In this document: one piece after another, positions 33,976 to 42,707 of the stretch | How the letters are laid out: the number at the start of each line of letters is the position of its first letter | Numbering within the stretch: position 1 is the first letter of the stretch | Program-made: the position numbers and the translations under genes | Assembly (NCBI GenBank): GCA_903918115.1 | Contig: CAIXDG010000013.1 | Location: 1 to 55,157, forward strand | Source of the DNA: an uncultured beta proteobacterium | GTDB taxonomy: Bacteria; Pseudomonadota; Gammaproteobacteria; Burkholderiales; Burkholderiaceae | Length of the DNA: 55,157 nt | Direction of reading: 5' to 3' | The notes under the pieces: generated by a model | Databases searched by the model: none | Told to the model about the DNA's origin: nothing | The model's input: only the letters and a program-made list of their open reading frames with translations

Positions 33976-34869
33976 TTAATTTAAAACTGCAGTGGCTTGC
34001 ATCGTCAGCCAGCCTTCATGATCTTGTGCCCATACCTGAATGGTTTTACCACTAGGATCGTTACTGCCATCGGGAGTTGCACAAACAGTAAATGGATTCA
34101 GGTCAAAGGTAGGGCGAATGGCACGGAATTCGAAATGCTTGAGAGTGCAATTGGGAATGCTTTGCCGCACTAAGTCAACAAGTAAAGTTGCAATGAATGG
34201 ACCGTGGACAATTAAGCCAGGATAACCTTCCTCTTCGGTAACATAGCGTCGATCATAATGTATGCGATGACCATTAAAGGTAAGGGCAGAGTAACGGAAC
34301 AACAACACCTCAGTGGGCGTAATCGTTTTAGTCCATAGCGCATTTTGTGGTGCTGGGGTTGGGGCAATAGGTTTATCGTTATTGCCAGGTGAATCGCGAT
34401 AAACAATATCATGTTCTTCAATTAACGCTACACCTGTTTGATTCGAAATGACATGCCGCACCAAGACAAAAATGAGATCACCAGTGCGACCTGCTTTATG
34501 GGTAACTGATTCAATAGTAGATACTTTTTCAATTTGATCACCGACACGTAACGGATTAAGTGGGTTTGGCCAAGCTAAGCGCCCACCGGCCCACATGCGC
34601 CTTGGCAAGGGGACTGGCGGTAAAAAACCGCCACGCTGGGGATGACCATCAGTACCAATTTCTGTTTGGCGAGCATGGGGTAGAAAATAAAGCCAATGCC
34701 ATAGTTCGGGCAAAGCCAAAGCAGGAGGTTCATCTGGATTAATAAGATCGGGGTAATCGAGTGCGGCAGCCAAGCAATTGATTGGCGCTACGGTGATTTG
34801 GTCATGGGTAACTTCAGTTTTGCCAACCCATTCTTGCAGGTGTTCGATGGTGGTGGGTTCGATGCGCAT
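33976..34869 (-). CDS. Hot-dog acyl-CoA hydratase (mesaconyl/itaconyl-CoA type)
   Basis: A 297-residue protein with an N-terminal FAS1-like dehydratase half and a C-terminal MaoC-like hot-dog half. It resembles mesaconyl-C4-CoA hydratase and itaconyl-CoA hydratase. The C-terminal half holds F-N-G-H-R-I-H-Y-D near 222-230 (catalytic His and Asp region) and V-H-G-P-F-I-A. Such enzymes add water to a C5 unsaturated CoA ester to give citramalyl-CoA. It lies 14 bases upstream of the MmgE/PrpD gene and 11 bases after chrA on the same strand. Confidence 0.83.
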   Translation of the reverse strand: MRIEPTTIEHLQEWVGKTEVTHDQITVAPINCLAAALDYPDLINPDEPPALALPELWHWLYFLPHARQTEIGTDGHPQRGGFLPPVPLPRRMWAGGRLAWPNPLNPLRVGDQIEKVSTIESVTHKAGRTGDLIFVLVRHVISNQTGVALIEEHDIVYRDSPGNNDKPIAPTPAPQNALWTKTITPTEVLLFRYSALTFNGHRIHYDRRYVTEEEGYPGLIVHGPFIATLLVDLVRQSIPNCTLKHFEFRAIRPTFDLNPFTVCATPDGSNDPSGKTIQVWAQDHEGWLTMQATAVLN

Positions 34870-34880
34870 ACGCTATTGTG

Positions 34881-36203
34881 CTACGGTAATAATAAGCTTG
34901 CCAATCCTGCTAATGCGGCACAGCCTAAAACCGGCATGACGCCTTTTTTATAGCGTAGCAAGGCAATTGCTGAGCCAATAAAGATCAGGATACTGAACCA
35001 AGAAATTGTGCCAGATAAACCATGAGGAAAGAACACATGATAGGCAAAAAATAGTCCAAGATTCGCAATCACACCAACTACTGCCGCGGTGATCGCAGTG
35101 AGGGGCGCTGTAAAGCTGAGCTTGCCATGGGTAGATTCGATGAGCGGGGCGCCCAGCAAAATAAATAAGAAAGACGGTAAAAAAGTAAACCAAGTGACCA
35201 CTGTCGCAGCAAAGGCGCCGGCCCAAAAGGCATTCATGCTACCAAAAAGATGTTGGGCGTAGCCCGCTAAGAAACCAACGAAGGCCACAATCATAATGAG
35301 AGGCCCAGGCGTGGTTTCACCTAAGGCGAGTCCATCAATCATTTGGCCCGCAGTAAGCCAATGATATTGATCAACCGCGCCTTGATAAACATAAGGCAGT
35401 ACCGCATAGGCGCCACCAAAAGTCAGTAGGGCAGCTTTGGTAAAAAACCACGCTAGTTGTGGGTAGAGTGATTTCCACTCAAATAGCACTATGAGCAAGA
35501 TCATTGGCGCAATCCATAGACCAAGACCAATAACTGAGTGCACGATGGATTTTTTTAAATTGAAACGGGCATGTACGGGTATTGGTGTGTCATCATCAAT
35601 TAAGGCCGGGACATTTGTCCCGTCAGCTTTTTTACCATGGGCACTACCGGTGAGTGCAAATACTGCGGGGTAACGCTTACCGCCCCACATACCAATTAGT
35701 GCAGCCAAAATAATGATTATTGGAAAAGCTAAATTGAAAATAAAGATGGCGATGAAAGATGCCGCAGCAATAAACCAGAGCGCTTGATGTTTCAGGGCAC
35801 GCGAGCCAATACGTTGAACTGCTTGAATCACTATGGCGGTGACAGCTGGCTTAATACCAAAAAAAATCGCCGCAATGATGGGTGCCTGGCCAAAGCGGAT
35901 GTATATCCACGAAAGCGCAATCAGAATAAATAAGGAGGGTAGGACAAATAAACTACCCGCTAAAATTCCGCCTAGGTTGCGGTGCATGAGCCAGCCAACA
36001 TAAGTTACGAGTTGTTGGGCTTCGGGCCCAGGTAAAACCATGCAGTAATTTAGGGCATGTAAAAAACGGCGCTCAGATATCCAGCGGCGTTTTTCAACTA
36101 CTTCTTGATGCAGGATTGCGATTTGCCCTGTGGGCCCTCCAAAACTAATAAAACCGAGCTTAAGCCAAAAACCGAGTGCCTCGCGCAGTGTTACGGTTTT
36201 CAA
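34881..36203 (-). CDS. chrA: Chromate efflux transporter ChrA
   Basis: A 440-residue inner-membrane protein of the CHR family, made of two homologous halves with about 10-12 helices. The first half has F-W-L-K-L-G-F-I-S-F-G-G-P-T-G-Q-I near residue 11-27 and G-P-E-A-Q-Q-L; the second repeats F-F-T-K-A-A-L-L-T-F-G-G-A-Y-A-V-L and G-E-T-T-P-G-P. It probably exports chromate and is driven by sulfate or proton gradients. The start is TTG, overlapping the fabI stop as TTGA, with CAGGG five bases before it. Coupling to fabI is unusual. Confidence 0.9.
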   Translation of the reverse strand: MKTVTLREALGFWLKLGFISFGGPTGQIAILHQEVVEKRRWISERRFLHALNYCMVLPGPEAQQLVTYVGWLMHRNLGGILAGSLFVLPSLFILIALSWIYIRFGQAPIIAAIFFGIKPAVTAIVIQAVQRIGSRALKHQALWFIAAASFIAIFIFNLAFPIIIILAALIGMWGGKRYPAVFALTGSAHGKKADGTNVPALIDDDTPIPVHARFNLKKSIVHSVIGLGLWIAPMILLIVLFEWKSLYPQLAWFFTKAALLTFGGAYAVLPYVYQGAVDQYHWLTAGQMIDGLALGETTPGPLIMIVAFVGFLAGYAQHLFGSMNAFWAGAFAATVVTWFTFLPSFLFILLGAPLIESTHGKLSFTAPLTAITAAVVGVIANLGLFFAYHVFFPHGLSGTISWFSILIFIGSAIALLRYKKGVMPVLGCAALAGLASLLLP

Positions 36204-36985
36204 GTAGACCCTGTGTCAATGGCAATGTGACTAAAGCCACAATCGACATAAATTATTTCGCCAGTAATACCATTCGCTAAATTAGAGAGTAAAAAGGCTG
36301 CGGTATTACCGACATCGTCGATGGTGACATTACGGCGCAAGGGGGCGGAACTGGCAACGATATTCAGTAACTTGCTAAAGTCTTTAATACCCGATGCGGC
36401 TAGTGTTTTAATTGGCCCAGCGGATATACCATTAGTGCGAATTCCTTTGGGTCCCAGGCAGCTGGCTAAATAACGCACCGATGATTCTAAGGAGGCTTTC
36501 GCTAGTCCCATAAGGTTGTAGTTGGGAACGGCGCGCATTGCCCCCAAATAGGTGAGGGTAAGCAACGAGGCATCCGCACTCAGTAGCGGCATCGCTTCTT
36601 TAGCTAAGGCGGGAAAGCTATAGGCTGAGATGTCATGGGCAATGCGAAAATTTTCGCGCGTAAAGCCATCCAAAAATTCACCTGCGATAGCATCGCGTGG
36701 GGCGAAGCCAATTGCATGGACTAGTCCATCGAATTGGGGCCATTGTTTGCCTAAATCAGCAAATAGGGCTTTAATTTGATCATCGCTACTAACATCACAA
36801 TCAAAAATGAGGCTAGTTTCAAATTCTTTAGCAAATTCAACAGCCCGTTCTTTGAAGCGCTCGCCGACATAGGTAAAGGCGAGTTCGGCCCCTTCACGCT
36901 TACAGGCAGTGGCGATGCCATAGGCTATGGAGCGGTTAGACAAGAGCCCAGTAATGAGAATTTTTTTGCCAGCGAGAAAGCCCAT
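36200..36985 (-). CDS. fabI: Enoyl-[acyl-carrier-protein] reductase (NADH)
   Basis: A 261-residue short-chain-dehydrogenase-like enzyme that does the last step of each fatty acid elongation cycle. The active-site residues align with E. coli numbering: Tyr146, Tyr156 and Lys163 in Y-L-G-A-M-R-A-V-P-N-Y-N-L-M-G-L-A-K. Gly93, the residue changed in triclosan-resistant mutants, is intact. The NADH-binding G-L-L-S-N-R-S-I-A-Y-G is at 13-23. AAAGGAT stands seven bases before the ATG. It is divergent from yejA with a 48-base gap, and chrA begins within its last bases. Confidence 0.95.
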   Translation of the reverse strand: MGFLAGKKILITGLLSNRSIAYGIATACKREGAELAFTYVGERFKERAVEFAKEFETSLIFDCDVSSDDQIKALFADLGKQWPQFDGLVHAIGFAPRDAIAGEFLDGFTRENFRIAHDISAYSFPALAKEAMPLLSADASLLTLTYLGAMRAVPNYNLMGLAKASLESSVRYLASCLGPKGIRTNGISAGPIKTLAASGIKDFSKLLNIVASSAPLRRNVTIDDVGNTAAFLLSNLANGITGEIIYVDCGFSHIAIDTGST

Positions 36986-36995
36986 CTTAGATCCT

Positions 36996-37025
36996 TTGCA
37001 TCAAATGTGGTTTGCTATCTACAAT
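36996..37025 (+). promoter_or_regulatory. Candidate yejABEF promoter
   Basis: TTGCAT, 18 nt and TACAAT lie in the 48-base gap between fabI and yejA. The -10 ends eight bases before the yejA ATG, so the mRNA would have almost no leader. No Shine-Dalgarno is present. Confidence 0.5.
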
Positions 37026-37033
37026 TGTTGCAT

Positions 37034-38905
37034 ATGCTTCGTCTTTATCCCCCTTTTCGCTCCCTCACAGCTTCTCTTCTGGTGTGCCTAGGCCTGTCTT
37101 TAATCCCGCTGGGAGCCTTAGCCAGCGAGGGTATTGCCCAATATGGCACCCCCAAGTATGCCGCGGGGTTTCCCCACTTTGATTATGTCAACCCCCTAGC
37201 GCCTCGGGGTGGCACCTTAACTTTGCCAAATCCGGACCGGCGCACGAGTTTTGATAAGTTCAATCCGTTTACGCTGCGTGGGGTAACAGCGCCAGGGGTG
37301 GCGCAATTAATGTTTGAGTCGCTTACCGTTGGTAGTGCCGATGAAGTGTCTAGCGCCTATGGGCTTATTGCCGAAGATATCACTGTCGCTAAAGACAAAA
37401 TGTCGGTCAGCTTTCGGATTCGTCCGCAAGCCAGTTTTTCCGATGGCAGCCCAATTTTGGCGGCTGATGTGAAGCATAGTTTCGATACTCTGATGAGTAA
37501 GTTAGCTAACCCCCAATTTCGTACGGTGTATGCCGACGTAAAACAAGCGGTCGTAGTTTCAGAGCGTGTAATTCGCTTTGATTTTAAAAATCGCAATACC
37601 GAGTTACCAGTGATGGTGGGATCTTTACCCATTTTCTCGCGCTTTTGGGGCAAGCGTCCTGATGGTTCGATTACGGCTTTTGATAAGTTAGCATTTGAAA
37701 TTCCTTTAGGTAGTGGGCCTTATTTAATTGAGTCTTATAAAGCTGGTAAGACCATGATCTTTAAGCGCAACCCGCGCTACTGGGCCGATCAACCGAATTT
37801 CAGAGTGAATGTTCGCGTTGGTTTTTTCAACTTTGACCGCGTCGTATATAAGTTATATAGCGATGATGCAGTGCGCTTAGAAGCATTTAAAGCGGGTGAG
37901 TTTGACGCTTTAGTCGAGTACCGCGCTAAAAATTGGGCAAAAAGTTTTGTTGGTCCAAAATTTAATGACGGTACTTTGCTGAAAAAAGATTTTCCAAATT
38001 TTAATGGCGCTGGCATGCAAGGCTTCGCAATGAATTTACGTCGCTCTTTATTTCAAGATGTGCGAGTGCGCCAGGCCTTGGGGTACGCGTTAGATTTTGA
38101 ATGGCTTAATCGACAGCTTTTTTATAATCAATATAGCCGGATTAATAGTTACTTTACCAATAGTGATTTGAGCGCCAATTTTGCGGGCGAAACAGTTCCT
38201 ACTGCCGCCGAAATGAAATTATTACTACCCTTGCAGGCGCGCTATCCCCAGTGGGTACCACCTGCGGTATTTAGCGCAATGCCACCAGCCCCTTCAACAG
38301 CACCACCGAGCAGTTTGCGACAAAACTTACGTAGCGCGCGTGATTTGTTAGCCCAAGCTGGCTGGACTTACCGAGATGGGGCCTTACGTAATGCTAAAGG
38401 CGAACAGTTTCGCTTTGAAATAGTTGAAGACGGACCATTCTTTTTGCGCGTCATTTCAGCGTATGTACGTAACTTAGAGAAGCTCGGTATTAAAGTGGAA
38501 ATTCGCACTAGCGACTTTGCTTTGCATCAAAAGCGTATGGATGAGTATGATTTTGATATGACCACAATTCGCTTCCCCGATTCACAAAGTCCCGGCAATG
38601 AATTATGGGATCGTTTTGGTAGTAATGCGGCAAAAGAAAAAGGTTCTGATAACGTCATTGGGGTGCAATCACCAGTGGTTGATGCGCTCATTGATGCTAT
38701 CGTCAAAGCTGAAACACGTGAGCAGTTAACAACCGCTAGTCGAGCACTTGATCGGGTCTTATGGAATAGTTATTATGTCATTCCACAGTGGTACAACCCT
38801 ACTCATCGCATCGCTTATCGTAAAGAAATGCGTTATCCAAAGCCACCTTTGTATTACATGGCTGAGGGTTGGATTTTATCGAACTGGTGGCGAGAGGAAA
38901 AATAA
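37034..38905 (+). CDS. yejA: Peptide ABC importer, binding protein YejA
   Basis: A 623-residue periplasmic binding protein (solute-binding family 5) with a signal peptide ending near L-G-A-L-A-S. It resembles YejA: Y-G-T-P-K-Y-A-A-G-F-P-H-F-D-Y-V-N-P at the mature N-terminus, P-L-A-P-R-G-G-T, then a family-5 core with Y-G-L-I-A-E-D and R-N-P-R-Y-W. The YejABEF system imports oligopeptides and, in E. coli, microcin C. The ATG at 37034 was chosen because the frame upstream is antisense to fabI. Its stop and the yejB start share one base. Confidence 0.9.
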   Translation: MLRLYPPFRSLTASLLVCLGLSLIPLGALASEGIAQYGTPKYAAGFPHFDYVNPLAPRGGTLTLPNPDRRTSFDKFNPFTLRGVTAPGVAQLMFESLTVGSADEVSSAYGLIAEDITVAKDKMSVSFRIRPQASFSDGSPILAADVKHSFDTLMSKLANPQFRTVYADVKQAVVVSERVIRFDFKNRNTELPVMVGSLPIFSRFWGKRPDGSITAFDKLAFEIPLGSGPYLIESYKAGKTMIFKRNPRYWADQPNFRVNVRVGFFNFDRVVYKLYSDDAVRLEAFKAGEFDALVEYRAKNWAKSFVGPKFNDGTLLKKDFPNFNGAGMQGFAMNLRRSLFQDVRVRQALGYALDFEWLNRQLFYNQYSRINSYFTNSDLSANFAGETVPTAAEMKLLLPLQARYPQWVPPAVFSAMPPAPSTAPPSSLRQNLRSARDLLAQAGWTYRDGALRNAKGEQFRFEIVEDGPFFLRVISAYVRNLEKLGIKVEIRTSDFALHQKRMDEYDFDMTTIRFPDSQSPGNELWDRFGSNAAKEKGSDNVIGVQSPVVDALIDAIVKAETREQLTTASRALDRVLWNSYYVIPQWYNPTHRIAYRKEMRYPKPPLYYMAEGWILSNWWREEK

Positions 38906-39978
38906 TGCGCGGACAAATCTGGGCCTATATTCTGAAGCGCTTGCTATTGATGATTCCAACTATTTTGGGGGTTTTAACTTTGACTTTTGTGGTCGTGCAA
39001 TTCGTTCCTGGCGGCCCAGTTGAACAATTAATGATGGAATTAAAAGGGAAGGGTGATGCGGCAGTAAGTGCTGAATCATCGGGTGGTGGCAGTAATTATC
39101 GGGGACGACAAGGTTTAGATGCCGAGCGTTTAGCTGAGGTAAAAGCCTTGTATGGTTTTGATAAACCACCACTTGAGCGTTACTTGACGATGCTGAAACG
39201 CTTTATCCAATTTGATTTAGGCGAAAGTTATTACCAACACCAACGGGTTTGGGATTTGATCGTGACTAAACTCCCCGTTTCCATCAGCATTGGCTTATGG
39301 ACCTTTTTTATTACCTATTTGGTCTCGATACCATTAGGTATTGCGAAAGCAGTGCGGGAGGGTTCGCGTTTTGATGCGGTCACTAGCCTACTCATTTTAA
39401 TTGGCTATGCCATCCCGGGTTTTGTTTTAGGCGTTTTACTTTTAGTCTTATTTGGTGGTGGAAGCTTTTTACAAATATTTCCTTTGCGCGGCCTCACTTC
39501 TGATAATTGGAATGATTTAAATCTCCTCAGCAAAATACTCGATTATTTATGGCATTTAGTATTACCGATCACAGCCATGGTCTTGGGAAGTTTTGCGGTA
39601 ATTACGATGCTGACCAAAAATTCTTTTTTAGAAGAGATCCGTAAGCAATATGTTCTTACCGCAAGAGCTAAAGGCTTAACTGAACGCCAAGTGTTGTGGA
39701 AGCATGTCTTTCGTAATGCCTTATTACCCTTAGTAACCGGCTTTCCAGCGGCATTTATTGGCGCTTTTTTTGCTGGCTCGTTGCTGATCGAAACCTTATT
39801 TTCACTTGATGGCTTGGGCTTGTTGTCCTATGAATCGGTGATGCGCCGTGATTATCCAGTCGTGTTTGGCACTTTATACCTTTTCACTTTAATTGGACTA
39901 CTAACTAAGCTAGTTGCAGATCTTTGTTATGTGTTTATTGATCCACGCATTCAGTTTGGCGCTGGAGGAGGCTCTTGA
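38905..39978 (+). CDS. yejB: Peptide ABC importer, permease YejB
   Basis: A 357-residue permease with six hydrophobic segments and the conserved EAA-type loop (A-R-A-K-G-L-T-E-R-Q-V-L-W-K-H near residue 255). The first periplasmic loop is long, as in YejB, with a Ser/Gly-rich stretch near 60-75. I chose the ATG at 38905, which overlaps the yejA stop (TAATG) and is preceded by GAGAGGAAAA. The gene's stop overlaps the TTG start of yejE. Confidence 0.92.
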   Translation: MRGQIWAYILKRLLLMIPTILGVLTLTFVVVQFVPGGPVEQLMMELKGKGDAAVSAESSGGGSNYRGRQGLDAERLAEVKALYGFDKPPLERYLTMLKRFIQFDLGESYYQHQRVWDLIVTKLPVSISIGLWTFFITYLVSIPLGIAKAVREGSRFDAVTSLLILIGYAIPGFVLGVLLLVLFGGGSFLQIFPLRGLTSDNWNDLNLLSKILDYLWHLVLPITAMVLGSFAVITMLTKNSFLEEIRKQYVLTARAKGLTERQVLWKHVFRNALLPLVTGFPAAFIGAFFAGSLLIETLFSLDGLGLLSYESVMRRDYPVVFGTLYLFTLIGLLTKLVADLCYVFIDPRIQFGAGGGS

Positions 39979-41006
39979 ACCGCTGGGCGCGTTTTAAAGC
40001 CAATCGTATTGGCTATGCCAGCCTATGGATATTTTCCATTCTTTTTGGTTTAAGTTTATGTGCAGAATTGATTGCTAATGACAAGCCATTAATCGTTCGC
40101 TATCAAGGCCAATTTTATTTTCCTATTGCCCATAACCCTCCAGAGACTGTTTTTGGCGGCGATTTTGCTACCCCAACTGATTTTTTAGATCCCGACATTC
40201 GCCGCAATATCACTACGAATGGCAATTGGGCTATCTATCCCCTAATTCCCTACAGCTATGAGACGCTGAATTATTTTTCCCGCGAACCGAATCCGGCAGC
40301 CCCCTCGGCTGAAAATTGGCTTGGTACCGATGATCGTGGTCGCGACGTGCTTGCGCGTTTAATTTACGGCTTACGTTTATCGATTTTATTTGGGATTGCT
40401 TTAACGGTAGTTGGTGTCTCAGTGGGTATCATCACGGGCTCATTAATGGGTTTTTTTGGCGGCAAGTTTGACTTAGTGTCGCAGCGCCTGATTGAAATTT
40501 GGTCGGCCATGCCCGAGCTATATTTACTCATCATTTTTGCCTCAATCTTCAATCCGAGTATTTGGCTATTAATAATTTTATTAGCTGCCTTTGGATGGAT
40601 GGGCCTATCCGATTATGTTCGCGCTGAATTTTTTCGTAATCGCGCGCTTGAATATGTGCGAGCTGCGCGGGCCCTTGGCCTCACCAATTTACAAATTATG
40701 CGGCGCCATATATTGCCGAATAGTTTGACACCAGTCATTACCTTCTTGCCCTTCCGCATGAGTGCAGCAATTCTTTCTTTAACCAGCCTAGACTTTTTAG
40801 GCTTAGGCGTACCCCCTGGCACGCCTAGCTTGGGCGAATTACTTTCCCAGGGCAAGGGAAATTTAGATGCTTGGTGGATTTCAATTTCGACTTTTATTGT
40901 GCTGGTTGCCTTATTGCTTTTGCTGACTTTTATGGGAGAGGCTTTACGTGATGCATTTGATTCGCGGAAAAGTGGTTCTTTAGCGGGGTTACCTAGTGGC
41001 GCCTGA
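39975..41006 (+). CDS. yejE: Peptide ABC importer, permease YejE
   Basis: A 343-residue permease. The N-terminal helix (20-35) is followed by a large periplasmic loop typical of YejE (G-Q-F-Y-F-P and N-W-L-G-T-D-D-R-G-R-D-V-L-A-R-L), then five helices with the EAA-type loop A-A-R-A-L-G-L-T-N-L-Q-I-M-R-R-H. The start is TTG, placed as TTGA across the yejB stop with GGAGGAG four bases upstream. It overlaps yejF by 11 bases. Confidence 0.92.
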   Translation: MNRWARFKANRIGYASLWIFSILFGLSLCAELIANDKPLIVRYQGQFYFPIAHNPPETVFGGDFATPTDFLDPDIRRNITTNGNWAIYPLIPYSYETLNYFSREPNPAAPSAENWLGTDDRGRDVLARLIYGLRLSILFGIALTVVGVSVGIITGSLMGFFGGKFDLVSQRLIEIWSAMPELYLLIIFASIFNPSIWLLIILLAAFGWMGLSDYVRAEFFRNRALEYVRAARALGLTNLQIMRRHILPNSLTPVITFLPFRMSAAILSLTSLDFLGLGVPPGTPSLGELLSQGKGNLDAWWISISTFIVLVALLLLLTFMGEALRDAFDSRKSGSLAGLPSGA

Positions 41007-42669
41007 GTTAGATCGAACCAGTTTGTTGCGCTATGAAAACGTGTCCATTTCTTTTGGTACGGGTCGCCGTGAAAAATTTGCCCTCCGTGACTTCAATTTA
41101 ACCGTTGGGGTTGGCGAGCGAGTTGCATTGGTGGGCGAGTCGGGTTCGGGTAAAACACTTTCTGCTTTAGCGCCATTGCAATTAGAGCCCGAAGGCGCTA
41201 AGGTGAGCGGCAAAATTTGGTGGCATGGTGATGCTGGCTTAGATTCGCATTCTAGTCGCGAAGTCGATTTATTAAGTTTGCCAATTGAGCAAATTCGCTC
41301 GATACGTGGGCGCGAAATAGCGATGATTTTTCAAGAGCCGATGACAGCGCTAAATCCTCTGTATACCATTGGCAATCAAGTAATCGAAGCGGTGTTGATT
41401 CACCAACCACTACTCTCGAAGGCCCAATGCATTGCTGCAGCAATCAGTCTCTTGAAAAAAACGGGCATTGATGAAGCTGAGCGGCGTTTTTACGACTATC
41501 CTCATCAGTTATCAGGTGGGCAACGTCAACGCGCGATGATTGCGATGGCGCTGGCTTGTAAACCCCGACTCTTAATTGCCGATGAACCGACGACCGCTTT
41601 AGATGTGAGCTTGCGCTTACAAATTTTAGATTTACTAAAAGACTTGCAAGAAGAAGCCAAGGCAGATGGTGGCATGGCTATTTTATTAATTACCCATGAT
41701 CTGAATTTAGTACACCACTTCGCACAGCGGGTTGCCGTACTGAATCAAGGCTGTTTAATGGAAGTAGGGCCAACCGAGCAAGTTTTTAAGCATCCTGAGA
41801 ATGCGTATACCGCAGCTTTAGTGAATAGTGAACCGGTACGCGAATTATTGCCCTTGATGCCATTGGCCCCCGTATTGTTGCAGGCGGATGATTTATCCGT
41901 TTCTTATCCAAGCTCTGCGCGTAAGCGCTGGTTTGCCAAAGCCCCGCGCCACACAGTTTTGAAACAAGTGGGGCTCACTTTACGGCAAGGCCAAACGATT
42001 GGCGTCATTGGCGAGTCTGGCTCAGGCAAGACAACCTTAGGCATGGCTATTTTAGGTTTGCTCGGCGATTCAAGTGCAATGACCTCAGGTGAGGTTGATG
42101 TCTTGGGGCAGGTTTGGGGTAATTTAAATGCGACCCAACGTCGCGCGATGCGCTCAAACTTACAAGTGATTTTTCAAGATCCCTTTGGCTCTTTGTCACC
42201 CCGCATGACGGTGATGGAAATCGTAGCCGAGGGACTCGATGTCCATTTTCCAAAATTAAGCGCTACTGAACGTGAGACGCGGGTAGTTGATATCTTGCGC
42301 GAGGTTGGCTTAGATCGTTCCGTATTAAACCGCTATCCCCATGAATTTTCAGGAGGTCAGCGCCAACGGATTGCCATCGCACGGGCGTTAATTTTGCGCC
42401 CCCAAATTTTAGTATTAGATGAACCTACTTCTGCACTCGATGTCACGATTCAAAAGCAAGTTCTTGCCTTGCTTAGCCAGTTACAGCATAAATACAATTT
42501 AGCCTACTTGATTATTAGTCACGATCTTGCGGTGATTCGGGCTATGTCGCATGAGATTATGGTTCTCAAAGGGGGTAAAGTCTTAGAGCGGGGCGATACT
42601 GAAATGGTCATTGCCAATCCCCGTCATGCTTATACGCGGGATCTTTTCAAAGCTGCAGAACTGACTTAA
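40996..42669 (+). CDS. yejF: Peptide ABC importer, ATPase YejF
   Basis: A 557-residue protein with two complete ABC ATPase domains fused. Domain 1: Walker A G-E-S-G-S-G-K-T near 48 and L-S-G-G-Q-R-Q-R near 172. Domain 2: Walker A near 339 and S-G-G-Q-R-Q-R-I near 453. Both have Walker B and H-loops, so both sites look active. The start is GTG, inside the last 11 bases of yejE. It ends the operon. Confidence 0.93.
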   Translation: MAPELDRTSLLRYENVSISFGTGRREKFALRDFNLTVGVGERVALVGESGSGKTLSALAPLQLEPEGAKVSGKIWWHGDAGLDSHSSREVDLLSLPIEQIRSIRGREIAMIFQEPMTALNPLYTIGNQVIEAVLIHQPLLSKAQCIAAAISLLKKTGIDEAERRFYDYPHQLSGGQRQRAMIAMALACKPRLLIADEPTTALDVSLRLQILDLLKDLQEEAKADGGMAILLITHDLNLVHHFAQRVAVLNQGCLMEVGPTEQVFKHPENAYTAALVNSEPVRELLPLMPLAPVLLQADDLSVSYPSSARKRWFAKAPRHTVLKQVGLTLRQGQTIGVIGESGSGKTTLGMAILGLLGDSSAMTSGEVDVLGQVWGNLNATQRRAMRSNLQVIFQDPFGSLSPRMTVMEIVAEGLDVHFPKLSATERETRVVDILREVGLDRSVLNRYPHEFSGGQRQRIAIARALILRPQILVLDEPTSALDVTIQKQVLALLSQLQHKYNLAYLIISHDLAVIRAMSHEIMVLKGGKVLERGDTEMVIANPRHAYTRDLFKAAELT

Positions 42670-42692
42670 TCTTCCCTGCGCCCTGTATTTTT

Positions 42693-42701
42693 TGATAGAA
42701 T
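42693..42701 (+). promoter_or_regulatory. Extended -10 element, leaderless candidate
   Basis: TG-A-TAGAAT, an extended -10, ends six bases before the ATG of the NlpC/P60-like gene, which has no Shine-Dalgarno. No good -35 is seen. Confidence 0.42.
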
Positions 42702-42707
42702 CGAGTA

